From Membranipora membranacea (taxonomy: Eukaryota > Bryozoa > Gymnolaemata > Cheilostomatida > Membraniporidae), in NCBI GenBank assembly GCA_914767715.1, contig OU612071.1, forward strand, positions 5,954,001 through 6,014,000: a DNA stretch of 60,000 nt, given 5' to 3'. This document shows positions 33,983 through 48,100 of this stretch, piece after piece. The position numbers and the translations under genes were made by a program. Below the pieces are notes generated by a model, which did no database searches, was not told the origin of the DNA, and was given only the letters and a program-made list of their open reading frames with translations. Position 1 is the first letter of the stretch; the number at the start of each line of letters is the position of its first letter.

Positions 33983-34351
33983 CTTTTCTTGTATCAGTTG
34001 ATCATTTTGCTGTCAAGGTTACATAATGCAGATTGGTCAGTTGTTGAGTTGAGTCATTGAGTCAAGTTTAAACGTTTTCAATCTTTTGATCAGTGAGTTG
34101 TGTCCTCTTGCATGTGGACAGATAACCACTGACAAAAATATTTGCACAAGATTATTCTCACTTACCCTAGCCTGGTAATGTGGCTACTTTTTTTGTTTTG
34201 GGGATATACTACACTAACCCGGTGCTGAATTCATTCCATTATTTCCTGTCTCAATTCCAAGCATTTGGTGACATATGAGTTTATGGTTATGGGTGTCCCC
34301 CATAGACTTAATAATAAATATACATTTCCATGAGTGACTGATATCAGCAGA
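33983..34351. other. No gene seen
   Basis: Sequence between the foldback element and the next open frame; no exon or repeat of note recognised. Confidence 0.4.
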
Positions 34352-34547
34352 TCACACATTCAAAGTCAAATTGTTGCCAGTATTTAGAGTTGTCTCTCCT
34401 TCAAGGAATATCTGCTGCCAAACGCAGGACCAAGAGGAGCTACTGATGTCTTCGTTCGATGTCAGAGGCTGTCCTATGCTAAGCGGATCGGTATTCGATG
34501 TAAGCATTTCAGCAGTTGAAGCTTGATCAATTATGCGATTTATCAAT
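34352..34547 (-). CDS. Possible terminal exon, unknown protein
   Basis: After a CTTCCTTCAG acceptor the minus-strand frame reads LINRIIDQASTAEMLTSN, later SSSWSCVWQQIFLEGETT, and ends at a TGA at 34352-34354. Serine/threonine-rich, 64 residues visible, no recognised domain. No upstream exon was found before the divergent frame at 34765, so it may be a remnant or part of a small unrecognised gene. Confidence 0.3.
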
Positions 34548-34764
34548 CTGAAGGAAGTTAAGCAAAAAATTAAACATGAGCAAAATTATTATTGGCTAAG
34601 GTTTTGTTATTTTTATTGAATATATCACTGCAGTGATGAGAATGCTATTTACAGGGATATAAGTGGTTTTTCAGCGCCGAGCCGGCACAAAAAATCTCCA
34701 CACGGTCAGCGAAGATTTCTGTTGAGTTTTTCATACTACTAGAAAAAAATGAAACATCAAACTA

Positions 34765-34971
34765 ATGACAATAGATACGAACGAGAACGCTTCTGGCCCA
34801 AAATATCTCAATCCAGATTTCGTTTTTAAAAAGCCAGCAATTCATGGAAGGCTTCGCAGCACTCTAATCAAAGAGGTATGGAAAAAAGAAAATTCAATTG
34901 CTCTTGAAAAGTATGAACGCAAAACCAAAAAAACACCACTAAATTTTAAAAGACAGACAAAATTGCAATAA
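34765..34971 (+). CDS. Small lysine-rich open frame
   Basis: An ATG-initiated frame of 68 codons: MTIDTNENASGPKYLNPDF, then KKPAIHGRLRSTLIKEVWKK, then a basic tail ending KRQTKLQ. The composition (Lys/Arg-rich, amphipathic) looks coding rather than random, but I know no homologue. It runs divergently from the minus-strand frame at 34352-34547. It could be a first exon, since the middle contains an AGAG|GTATGG donor near 34876. Confidence 0.3.
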   Translation: MTIDTNENASGPKYLNPDFVFKKPAIHGRLRSTLIKEVWKKENSIALEKYERKTKKTPLNFKRQTKLQ

Positions 34972-35840
34972 TAACGGGAATATAATAATTATCAAGCACA
35001 AAAAAAGTGTCTTCTGCCCCGACATGCACTTTGAACTCACAAATAGGTCTACTAGGCCCATCAACTAAGGTCAAAGTGTTTTACTTACTAGCTCAGCACA
35101 ACTGAATGTCAGATATTAACATAAGAATAGCGTTCAGTTATGACGTTGTGCATACTACTGTCCTATGTACAAGCACAAATTGGATAAAAGATTACAGTAA
35201 TATCCAACTGGTTTTAGTCTACTATAATAATTTTACAGTTCTGCAATGCACTTAACAATGCACTCAGTAATGCAATATGCAATAAAATTGCAATGAAGAT
35301 CGCAATGCAGTTTGCAATGTTAATAAGTAGACAAGAATTCGTATGGTACATGTGCACAAAAAAGCCCCGTTCTGGCAGAGATAAACATACTGGTTTCTGC
35401 TTTGCAGAGTGCAAAAAGAAACTAGAATTTCAAACACTTATTTGGCTGATTTCAAAAATGAGAAAAAACTAATAACTTTAGTAGGAGTAGTTGTGATAAT
35501 ATGTTTACAATGTGTGACGATTACAAATGGCATTCGCCGGATGCCCTCCATTTCAAACAAGAAACCAGATAAGTGATTCATCTTAATTTCTGTTTCCTTT
35601 CTTCACGTTATCCTTAAAATATGTGGCTTCGATGCCACTCTCAGTTCAGCAGCCTTAGCTGTAACTGGATTGAACTTGTGGTCTGGCGCCATTTTAATTT
35701 CATAGCCAACTTTCTGGCAGAGGTTAGAGTGTTCATGCTCTCGGCTAAAAGCACAATTCAAAGTCCTGTGAAGGTGCTTCTATCTCACTTAGCGTTGGCT
35801 TTGGGGGAGCCGCGCTTACTTCTCTCAAACTCCATAATTG
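34972..35840. other. No gene seen
   Basis: Repeats of GCAATGCA/TGCAATA in 35240-35310 form a low-complexity patch. An 81-codon frame at 35621-35866 has no supporting signals and overlaps the PRRC2 3' region on the other strand. Confidence 0.4.
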
Positions 35841-35846
35841 TTTATT
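35841..35846 (-). terminator. Candidate PRRC2 polyadenylation signal
   Basis: TTTATT on the plus strand (AATAAA on the minus strand), about 300 bases past the PRRC2 stop codon at 36141-36143. The 3' untranslated region would therefore be short. Confidence 0.45.
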
Positions 35847-36140
35847 TTAAAGGTCATACTGTTTAAATGACTATTTTGCCCGACAACTATTCACTGCGAC
35901 TTGACCTGACGAGGTCTGCAGAGTACTTTCTATACTGCATTGTTTTATATATATTGAAGTATTCAGTTCTGTAACTTCTTAAGCTCTTGCTGCTATCAAT
36001 GGAATACACGGAGTCTCCAATTATTGATTCAGCGGTAGGTAGTATGTAGTTTTATCGAGCAGTTTGTCCACTCCTATTCAAAGTGATATTGAGATGAGGT
36101 TGTTAGACTTGCTCATTAGTTAGGGTGGGTAGAAGGTTGA

Positions 36141-39100
36141 CTACTCGGCCTTATCGACAGCAGTACTGTCTGCTGCTGGAGTGGATTCTTTACTGGTGGG
36201 TGTGACAACCTACAATTAACCAATACAATGGTTATTATCGTGGGACAGATGCAAATAAGTGAATATTGTTACGAGTTTCTGAAATGTATCGAGAAAGGTC
36301 GCAATATGAACCTATGGCACCAAGACTAAAGAATTCGTCATCATCATGCTGATTCTCCCATACAGCTCTAAAGCAGGGCTGGGTTAAACTCTCTCAAATC
36401 AAGCATTTAATATAATCTACAAGCGTTATGAATGGTAAGTTTCAAAAATGTGTATGTAGGAGATCACACATGATTAGCCAGCCTAGAACTGGCAGCAAAA
36501 CAAGTTTCCAATCACAATGATGCCATTACTGCTGCCATACAGTTCTAGTAGAGGAAGATGTTAAACTTTATTACTTCATCAATGATCAGATCGGCAGAGT
36601 GACAGGAAAGGTTATGAGATACATTTTAATATACCTGATTACCCGAGTTACTAACTTACCCGGTCAGCGTTTCCTGTTGAGCCGGCAGCAGAAGCCTGTG
36701 GAGCTCCTGCAGAGTTACCCGCAGGGGCGGCAGCAGCTGAGGGGGTTGCGGCAGCAGGGGCGGACATCTGTGACTGCTGCTGCTGTGCCGCCTGTGAAGG
36801 GTGTGGTTTGTTCTCTGGGTTGAGGAAACTCTTAGCGGCCAGGATGGCTTCCTCTCTCATCTTTCGTCTCTCCTCTTGGCCGACTAAATATAAAATCCAC
36901 ATGAGATCCACATGAAATCCACATGAGATCCACATGAGATCCACATATCTCTCAGACTACTGGTTAGTTGGATAGAATATCAACTTGCACATAATGCATA
37001 TGACCTATGAGAACGTAATTCCAACAACTTTTTCACAGATAGGCAGCAGGAAAATTGAACAATGTAACGGAACACTTAGTTTAATGTTGAGACACTATAA
37101 CCATGCAGAATTAAACAAGGGCTAGAGTTGAGCAGGTAAGCAGTGGCTAAACTTTTGCTAGCTCCATGATCTCACTAGCCTAGGCGGGAGTTTATATGAA
37201 GTTATGGCATTGAGCAAATGCTGGCTCGCCACAAATTCTGTGCCTGTACCCAAACATATTAAATATTTATCAACCTCTATGCGGTAGAGATACTCACACT
37301 TAGATTCTGTGTGAGCAGCTCCTGCTGTATTACTTGTAGCGGATCCGCTCTTGTTTGGATGTTGAGGCTGATTACCAGGAGGAGTTTTAGATGATCTCGG
37401 CCCTTGTCTGGTCTGTGCAGGTCTCTGAATAGGGCCGGGATATCTGAAAAGAGGGGCAAGCAATGTGATTACAGCTGCATAGATTTACTGTCAGTTATTG
37501 TGAAATAAATCAAGTTTTAGTAATTATTATGGGGTGTTCAGTCTAATTAAGAATTCTGCTCAGTATTCTTAACTACACTGAGAACTCTAGAAGATTCTTT
37601 CACAACCACTGCTTATGGAAATATCAATCGATTGGCATATTGAAGTCATATTATAAACTTAACCTAAAATGTCTACTCACATCTCGCACATTTATAACAT
37701 CAGGTAAATTCAATAAAAATGTGACAGTCTAAAAGCATATTCATAGCCTGTCCTAGCTGACAAGGTTTGCTGCATTTGGTTGGGGACAATACACATTTTA
37801 CAGTCACTTGCAGCATATCTTGTGCAGATAGTTGTTCCGTCTCGAAATACAACAATTAAAATGCTAGCCATACCATCCATGTTACACAATGAATGTAATG
37901 AGTAGAGAGAGATTCAACTGACCTGTTCCCTTGCTGATGCTGGTGGCCGACTCTCGGACCCATACCACCAGGCTGGCCTTGCTGGATCTGTGCGGGCCGA
38001 TGATGTGGTCCGGCACCAGGAGGGGCAGCATGTCTGTGAGGCTGTGACATCATACCATGAGGTCCTGCTACCATCTGCGGGGCGGCGTTAGGAGGCATGT
38101 GACGAGGGTTGAATGGTGGGCGTGGTGCCTGGTGCTGTGGGGGTGCACCTGGGGCGGGGCCTCCAAATCCTCCTTGGGGTTTCATACTTCCCATAGCCTG
38201 AGAGAAGAAAAATTCTTAATATAAAATATACTTTCTTCAAGGTAAATTAATTTTTTGTTACAAAATTAGAAGTGGCACTCACAACATCAACTTATCAGAG
38301 CGCACAAACAATATTTCCATATTGAAACATTAATCTGGAACTCCCAGAGAGATCAGATGATTATCATATTGTATAGGCAATCTTTTCAACCTAAACAGGT
38401 CGCAGCAATTCATTTATATATCAACTTGTGTAAGCGGCTTACAAACCTTCTGCATTTGAGGGTTCATTAGATTCATCTGATTAGCACCGCCCATTTTAGC
38501 GGTCGCTGACATCTGATTGGCTAAGCTCATCTGGTTGGCTCCGACCATCATTGGTTTATCCGACTGCTGATTGGCTGGATTGGACCATTTAGGAGGAGGA
38601 GCTGACTGCTGAGACATGTGTTGTCCAGTGACTCCCATAAAATCAGCCACAGTGTTCTGCTGTGAGGTGGGGAAGTTACCAGCAGTGCCAGTCAGCTGGA
38701 GACAAAAGGAAATTAGAATAAGTTTTTCAGGTCGAGAATTTTGGGGAGCACATATTGTATATGCGCAATTCAAACGCCCCTTGCAAGGAACATACACGAG
38801 ACAAAATCATCATTCAAAACAATCGGTGCCATCAATTATAGCGGATGGAGAAAGGAAATACCAAGTTCCTACAACTAATAAGACCACAATTAACTTCACA
38901 AGCTATGTCTGCAAAAAACACAGAGAATTCACAAAAATTCATGTCAATTGGTATCAGGAACAGTACTGGTGTAATTATATAATCAATGTCATTCATCGCT
39001 AGCAATTGAGTAGCAAAGAGTTTACTGTATGTCTCAACACAATACACCCTTCACATACCTGGAACTGTTGGTTGCTCATAGCCTTCATCTGGTTGACAGC

Positions 39101-42100
39101 AGCTGCCGCTGCAGACTTGTTATACTGCTGTTGTTGTTGTTGTTGCTGTTTCTGTAGCTGCTGAGCCATGCTGGACTGCTGTAGAGCGGCCTGAGAGGGC
39201 GGCTGTCCCCATCCTGAAGCTGTGGGCTGCTGACCAATCACAAGGCTGGCTGAAGGCAGCAGTGCAGCACCCTGTGGGGTCTGCATCAGTCCCATACCTG
39301 AAGAAAATCAATGTTCATTTTATGAATTTTTTTGATTTTAAAGAGAGTAGAAAATGAGATGGAAAATGGACAGTGAATTTCACCTTACTTTCATCAAATT
39401 TGAAGGAATGAAAGAGAAACTTTGTAGCTATCTTGATTAGTATGAATTGTGGATGCATAAGATCACCTTGTGAGCCAACGATAACAACCTAAGCTTAAAA
39501 ATTATAAGCAACAGTAGTATGACTGCACACCAATGACGTGATATACTGTTGCATGTATATCTCTGATCGATAGAGAGTGAACTTATTCATATAGCATGAG
39601 TACCATTGCAAGGAATTCGGTGTGACGTCCAGAGTTCAATTTTACCAATAAGGGGCAGGTACATGTTAGGTGTGAATTATGAGTAGATCTCGGACTGAGA
39701 AATGCTCTGCTGTGCTGATTTTTACTATCCATGTTTGCAATTTATAAGTTGCACCAGTAGTAGTACTTACCGAATGGCGAGGCACCAGTAGAGGCTGCCT
39801 GTAGACTACCTGTACCTCCTGGTAGAGCAGCAGCTGCTGAGAAGAATCCCAGAGGCTGAGCTGTGGGCTGAGACGCTGCCGGGGAGGCAGCAGCATAGAA
39901 CTGTGAGCTCGTCTGCTGTCTGTACAAGGAGCAAAAACGTAAATTGAAGGACAGAGACATGACTAAGTGGATGCGTACTTGGTTGATGATCAGTGGCTTT
40001 ACTTTTAACCTGATAATGTCAGCCATTAGCAATGTGAACAATTTAACCAAAAAAAGGGTCTGAAAGCATATTCCTATCTTCCTGAGTGTCTAAGGCTGCA
40101 ATAAATGCGTACATAGATGGTACCAGTATAACTCGTTGTTGGGAATTGTTGGGAATATTGTGTGATAAGGTGTGTCGCCTGCTCCGACCTACACTGATGT
40201 ATTATTTTCAATGTGAGAGTGGCCTTAGCTGTGGCAGAACCTTACTATCTTGCCATGAAGCTGAATATTGACATACATACCCTGGCTGTGCTGCAGACTG
40301 TGTCAGTCTGAAGGCCTGTTGACCACTAGCCGGCTGGCTTCCCATAAGCCCCTGCACATCAGCAGTGTATCCAGGTACATATACTTGTGCTGTCGCAGCA
40401 GCGGGGTTAGTGTTACTGGCACCACTGTCAAACTGTCCCACTGTAAACACAACAATTCACACTCAATAGATACATCAAATGATGCATTTTAACTTTGTAG
40501 TCATTTTTTAGAAAAATACTATATCATTCTGCATTTTACAGAGGTATAATATAACAGGTGGTCACACTTCGCCAGTAGTATGATCTTATCCACAGCTATA
40601 ACCCCATCTCCTAAATGTCAAGCCAAGTTCAAGCTGCTTCTATTGTTATCAGGATCAAGTTGACAATTAGATGTTATTGAATTTCAAGACTTGGAATTGC
40701 CTCCAATAGAAGTAAAATTTTTCCATGCTATAGATTAGGATATAAAAGCAATTATACATACTCTTAGCAGCGTTGAAGCTTGCTGATGTGAACACAGCAC
40801 CTCCCACCGTATTCTGCTGCTGTTTAATCATCGGACTCATTATACTGGATGTGCTGACTATCATAGCCTGCTGATACGGCTGACTGGATACCAGCGAATT
40901 CTGTAATATAATATAATAATGATGATATATTTTTTTAATAACAATATAATATAAGAAGTGTAAAAGTGATAATTTTTGGGTAGCTGATCTGGGTCAGATT
41001 GGAGAGAATAGTTCAGAAGTTATTATATGGAGCAGCAAGCCATGAGCTAGTACATCTGGTACTCTGGTAATCACAAGATATGGCAGACCGGGTGGACCAG
41101 TCATAAACATTTTTTTACTGGGTGGTGAAGAAACTGGATGCAATATAACATCCAATATCCGAAGTGATGAATCTCTGTTACTGAGTGATTGAGAACCTTG
41201 ACACTAAATGATAATTATACTTGACACTTGACTAGAATCTCATCACAATGTTTCATATTCAACAGCATACATAAGGGAAGTTGAAACAGAAGTGTGAGCA
41301 AAGCTTGAATCGCATGTGAAAGAGATCAGCCCTAACCTGTTGATAAGCCTGTGGCTGCTGCTGGCCTTGTTGTTGCAGTAGCTGAGCTGTGGGTTGTCCT
41401 AACTGATGCAGGCCCTGTAGTCCTGTCCCTGGGGCGGAGCTCCCCACCACTGATAGAGGAGGCCCTACGGAGGGCTGAGAGGAGCGAGGAGTGTACGAGG
41501 GCTGATAAGGCTCTGGTGTGCTCTGTGGAGGCTGACTGATACCCATAAAATTTACATAGCTTGGCTGTGAGGTCTGCTAAAAAGATAAAAATTCAAACTT
41601 ATTAAAAAATACTGATACTGCAATGAGCATCCGAAATATGTTATGCAGCATAATTCACTTTTGCTTTATTATTTATTTTATAAACTGAGAAACTTTTGCC
41701 AGTACAGTAGATATAAAAATGTTTTTCAATCTAAAGTTGGAAAGTGGAACTGATTACCAAGTAACAATAAATTGACACTGGAAGCAACTTCAACCCACTT
41801 CCCAACATATGTGAATTACTGAGCCTTTCAAGAAGCAATAAATCAATTCCAGCTGCTTCATTGAACTTAGGATCTTTATCTCAAAGAAGTATACTTAGCC
41901 GTGGGATCTCACCTGAGTCATTCCCATTGTGGCAGCGGGAGAATTGTTTACAGGCATTCTGTACTGCTGTTGCTGCTGTTGCTGATAGCTGGAGGGTGTG
42001 AAGGCAGAGGCGGAGCCATCAAGTACTGAGAGGGTGGGGTCTAGTACAGAGTGGGCGGTGCCTGATGAAGAACCGCCTCCTACTGCAGCACCATCTCTTG

Positions 42101-45100
42101 GTGTCAGAAGCTGAGACTGTAAAAGAGCCGATGTGTTATATGAAGAAAGATGATAACTTCTATGGGGAGGGGAACAAAAATCTGTCTATTAGCAACATAC
42201 TACTTCTTATAACTGAATATCCAGTTGATACAACAGTTCAACCCATATATGACGACATAAAAGAGTTTCCTTTCACTGATGAGTGGTTTCAATATAAGCC
42301 CCGCTCCAAATACCTGAATTAACGTGATATATCGCTTTTTAAAACTTTTTAATTTGTATGGGGGATCATGTCTCATAGTTATTTTCACAGTTCAAACCTC
42401 CCAAATATTTGACGTTGAGTCACAGTGACCACTGAAAGTTGATTTTGGGGCAAAAAGTGCCCTTTCTAAATTAAGCCCTCTGGGCCATGCTATTGAGGTA
42501 TTTGATTAGTTTTTGCTTTCACCATATAGAGGAGGCATGACACTAACTGGAGGAGCAACACTTTATTGAAACTTCATATTTTTAGGCCTCCTGTCTTTGA
42601 GGCTTAAACTTGTTTTTACAATTAGTAAAAGGGCCATTTCTGACCCCTCATTACATGTGACCCATTGAATTCCATATCTGGAATAGCATCATGAGCTTTC
42701 TTTTGCAAAACAAAGGGCTTGCAAAAATAGCCAGTCCCTAGTAGCAATCTAGAAATGCCCTAATCATCGACACTGTATGGGGTATAATTACTGTTTGCAA
42801 TTTTGTAAACAAGACAATTTCTCAGGCTAATTATTCATGCTACTAGGGACAGCCAATCAGATGACAGTCAGATGGGTCCCTGTGTTTAGTGTCCTAACCG
42901 TATAACGCTATGATACTATTTCCATTCTAAGAGAAGAATCTAATTCAGTGATGTGACCCCAATAATGCAGAAACTAAAATTTCCAATTTATTATACCAAT
43001 TTGGTCTTGCACTGTCACTTCCATCAATAATCTTACCAGATTACAGATCCTGGTTGTCACAACTGTAACAAATAATAACCCAAATTTTCACTAAATTTGG
43101 ACAAAATTTTCCAGCCAAATATCAGAAATATATCAGTCAAATTTGTTGTCAGCATGATGAACAGCAGGAGATTGTCTAGATTTTGATCGAAGCGATTATT
43201 GATTATGGCTTTACATCTTGAGATATTTGGATTTTTGTGGCTAAACTAGATTTATTTGGTCCAAAACATGCACTCCTTTCCAGCCAAAAAACTAAAAATA
43301 GGTTAAACAACATGTCATACACACCAGCTTACATTACACTAGAGAGAATTTCGGAGGTTTTGATCGTGGCGTTTGATGATAAATTCAATAGTAGAGAAGT
43401 TATGAGCATAAACATTGCTCTCTCGATGCTAAACAATCACCCAAAAAGGTGATCCATTGTTGTACACAATGTGCTTTGCATGTAATACTGCACAGATTTT
43501 CATCACGTTTTTGCATAACGTAATTTACTGCATCATTTTGCCCATTGCTGCCTATATGTTTTCAATGTATTTTAGTTAATGTACAATTAATCAAGTATAA
43601 ACATGGGGTTTAAAAAAATTTGGGATATTAAACATAACTCAGACTCCTAGCAACGTGTCAGTGAAATAATTTTTGAGATGGGACAAGTAGTTCCCGAGAA
43701 ACTGAAAAGGTGATATATCACGTTAAAGGTGGGCAACTACATAATTAGCAAATTGGAGCTCAGAAAACTGACTATAATCTAGTCTAGCTTACATTTCTGG
43801 GTGAGGGTTGGGCTGGTCTCACATCTACTGGTGCTGAGGCTGAGCTTCCACCAAACAGATCAGATCCTGATTGGCTGGCGCCGGCCGTCATACTGTGATA
43901 TGTGGAGTTGTCCCCTACAGATGAGAATCCCTCGTTACGACTAGAGAATCCCTCATTGGCAGAAGCTGATTGGAAGGTGTTTGAGGCAGACTGCATCTCA
44001 ACCTGACAAATAGAAAGAATAAAGGTCAAATTAGTGAAGAGGCGAAGGTTTTGTTTCCCCATGCCACATGATTCTTTTTTGTTACCATAGCACTGGACTA
44101 CCACGGAATTTTTTTTGGCCATTGATGGGTTGATTCTAGTGCTGTTTTGTTCTAAAAATTTGAAGCCAATTGTTATCATCAATGTTTGGAGTATTCTGCA
44201 GGATGCCAGAGATTTCCAAACTAAGTTTTAATAACATACAACCTTAGCCATTTTATGTTTATAAACTTTATCTATGATTTTCTATTTTCCTAGTCCGTGT
44301 ACACACTCAACTTTATCATTCTCATGATACCGATTGTATAAATAAACCAAAACTGAAACATTATTATTTTTAATAGTGAGTTCACCTGATCATAAGTCTC
44401 AGCGGTGGTTGGTTGGAAGCCTGTGTTATCAGATGACTGGTTAGTGCTGAACAGAGAGGATGATTGAGAAGTCTTAGCTTTAGAGGACGGTACCACAGAA
44501 GTCGGGGAATCCCAGAGAGTCTTAACAGAATCCAACTGTAATAAGTAAACCATATAAGGGTTAACAGGATATATAGGGGATGTACGCCTGAGAACACGGA
44601 AGTAGGTATTGATGGTTTTAACAACTGGTTCAAATTAGCACAATCAAGAGAAGCACTGTAGTTGCTGTCGTCACAACAGTAGGTCACTAAATTATCTTCC
44701 GGGTACAACTTGTAAAAGCATTAACCATATATTTATTACACATATATTTATTACACGGTATTTTAATTTCATTACAAATATGACTATTGTCTTGAATTTC
44801 AACTTAACATAAGACTCGAAGTCTATAGAACAACCACCTTCATATTGAGGTCGGCGCTTGCTTCATTAGCAGCAGTCATGTCTGTGGAGGGGGGAGTAAC
44901 GTTTCCTCCGCTACGCTCCTTCAGCTCAGCTAGTCTAGCCAGCTCTGGGTCAAAGGTGAAGTCAAGCTTCATACTACCACCAGCTGATGAGGAGCTGGCT
45001 GAGCTGACACCAGTTGGGCCCATAGAGGGTACTGTAGGGCGAGCAGTCGGGGTCTGCAAATCAACAAAAACATATTTTAACTTTTTATATATAAGTGGTG

Positions 45101-48100
45101 TATAAAAACCAAGATATATATATAACAGGAAGCATTGATAGACGATGTAGACAATTTTGAGATTTGAATATCAAGGTAAAAACTGAAATTCAGCTCAAGT
45201 CCCGAGTCTTAGAGAGAGAGCGTCGTGTTTTATACCATATAGTTATCATATAGTAAATAATAACTCTATGTTTTATACCCATATATTTACATCAGCTGGG
45301 CTCAGTACCAGAGATGGCTATGCTACTTCTTGAAGGAATCAACACGAAATAAAACTGGGCTATGATCAAAGACGACTGACATACAAAGTCACAACAACCT
45401 GTGAGCTAACATGGCCTTTACAGAATGACCAGATATTGCAAAAGTTTTATTCCCACAAGCAAGCAATTCTTAAACCAGTCAGCCAAGCAGTTTTGCTTCA
45501 TCATTGATGATAGTTACAATTAAAGATATCTTACCTCATGGACAGGTGGAGCTGAGTGAGATGGTGCACTACCGAATGACACGGCGGCCCCGGGAGGGGG
45601 TACCACGACTCCAACAGAGGGTGGAGCGGAGGGGGCAGCGCTAGACCTGACCTGCTGACCTACAGTGGTAGATCCGGCATCAGGAGAACTTCTAACACTT
45701 CCTGTATCCTTATCATTACTCACATCTATACCTGTCGTCAAAATAGAGAGCCAATAATATATATCACATCAATCAGAGTTACCCAGAATATATATCATTT
45801 TTATAATACATACATGCCATGTCTTTTTTATTATCAGTGACAGTTTCCTTTGAATACATGCAGTGTGGAGACACTCGGACTAACCAGGTGTAAGCTGAAT
45901 ACGCTCCAAGAAGCCTAGTTGTTCCTAGAAACTATCTTACCCCCACAAGGAATAACCAGGTTCATTTGAATGGGCAGCAAACCTAGAGAAGGTATATTTG
46001 TCACATTTTAAAAACTGTGACAATTTTCAGATTTATTGTATCTGTTACAGCGATGCGGTGTTAACTTAGTACTCACCGCTATCATGCTGCTCAGACCCTT
46101 TATCTGATTTAGCTGACGAGGCGCTGACTGGACCTGATGATGTCATAGAGCTGTTCATCACCTGCTGCTGATCTGTAAACCATTAAAAACATGAAAATGT
46201 AACAAGCAATGAAACGATGCAAGGTGCAATTACTGATGGCAGCTAGATCATGCCTAGAGATCATGACAAAAAGGAAACTTTTGTGTGGCCTGAGTAATGT
46301 CTGCTGATAAAATTAAAACCCTTATAATTTCTACAAACTGGAGTAATGGAGATGCAGGGAAAACTGTTTCTGGGGTTTCCCTATAATCACTTCCACATAA
46401 AATTGTGTGAGATCTTAGTCAAGTATTAAACAAATGCTGTGGTAATTGTTAATGTGAAGTCGGGTAAAATGCTGATTGCGAAACATTGACACATGACTGA
46501 AATGTGGTGGATGTTTCCTATGGATCTCTCCATTTTGAGCGTTGTAATCAATAAAATGTTACAGATAAACAATCCCATTGTAACATTGAACATATTTAAC
46601 CCAATTATACCTAGCATTGTCATGCCTTGTGCGGGTTTTGGTTTTACCTATACCTGGCCGTGTGACAAAGTGTATCAGTATGTTGCATGACTTAACGCAA
46701 TAAGGCGTTATTCTTTGCTGAAACACTTATATTCATCAAGGAAAGAGGCAGTCATTTTAAGTTAAATTTGAAATTAACAGCTTGTGGCGGTATGGGGGAC
46801 AGGTTTTTTGGGTTTGCGTCAAATTTTGGCATTTTTTTCATGAGAAAAAAGGAGCCATTGATGTTTGGGGAGAGAGAGAGAAGGGTAGTTTTACTTGGAA
46901 ATCTATATCGAATAGATATGTTGACAAGATCCTGAGTTTACTTCACACGCACATACCTGTGGCTTGTTGTTCAGTGTTTGACTTCTGTTGTGTTGGTGCC
47001 TGTGGTTGGCTCTGATGATGTGAGGAGGCGTGGTCTGCTGATGCAGCAGAAGTAGGCGGAGCTACTGTAGCGGCCAGTCCAGCGTCCCAGTTATCTATAG
47101 ATACAGGTGACTCAGAAGCAGCTGCAGCAAATCCACCTGAGCATGGCAAGAAAGAAGAGCGTAAATTAACATCTGAATTAACATCCATATGTATTCAACT
47201 CATCTGTTATCATATAACAACTTGCTGGAGACAGTGCACAGAACATATAAGGTCAACTCAGTTTGATTACTGTCATATGCAAGTGACACAAATATTTTGG
47301 TGACAGTTGATTTGTCTGTCTTTTGTTACATCATACTATGCAACGTTAGACTGAAAAACCATTTTGATTAGACATAGATGAAACAACCTTGACACGCGGA
47401 TGAGAGAAACCTTCACATTGTAGAAATATCTTACCTCTATGCTGTTGCTGGGCGGAGTGATTTTGTTTTCCCATGTCATTATCCCAGTTCTCAATTTTGA
47501 ACTTTTCTAGCTTGAGTTTCTCCTCTCTCTGTTTAGCGAGGCGGGGTGGTAACTTAGTCTTCCTGTTTCCGTGACCAGAGGGTGACACAGATCTGTGGGC
47601 AGAGCCGTTCATCTTTTTGGCAGCCTGGATAAGAGAGGATAAGAGAAATCGAGGTCAGAGCGGGATGATGCAGTGAGTCATGTCAATTTACGTTGCTGAT
47701 TCTGTAGTTGGGGAGCCTGCGTTAGATCAATGAAGCAAGAAGTTACAAACTAATGCACAATTTAGGCATGAATATTTCGCCAAGCTTAAATAACACTAAC
47801 TCAGAAACGTGAAAAAGTAAGCCAATCAGGCCTAGTTCAATGGTAGCCTATCACACGGAATATTACAACTTCCTAAATTGTTTGCATCAGGTCCCAATAG
47901 AGCAAAAACTAGGTCCGTTAACCTTACTTAAATTTTATCCGACAATATGTAACAATTAGTGGTTTCGTATCGTCAAGGCCATTACGGAAGAGCTACTTAC
48001 CAGAGCTGCTGCTCTCTCTTTCTTCACCAGTTCCATCTGAGCCGCCTTAGCTGCTGCCTCGTGTTCAGCCCGGATCTTCTCTTTACGAGTCTTACGAGAC

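Noticed and set aside
44845-45105. Plus-strand open frames opposite PRRC2 exons (also 38616-39002, 51699-51944, 58819-59100)
   Set aside because: Shadows of the minus-strand PRRC2 coding exons; no independent splice or domain evidence.
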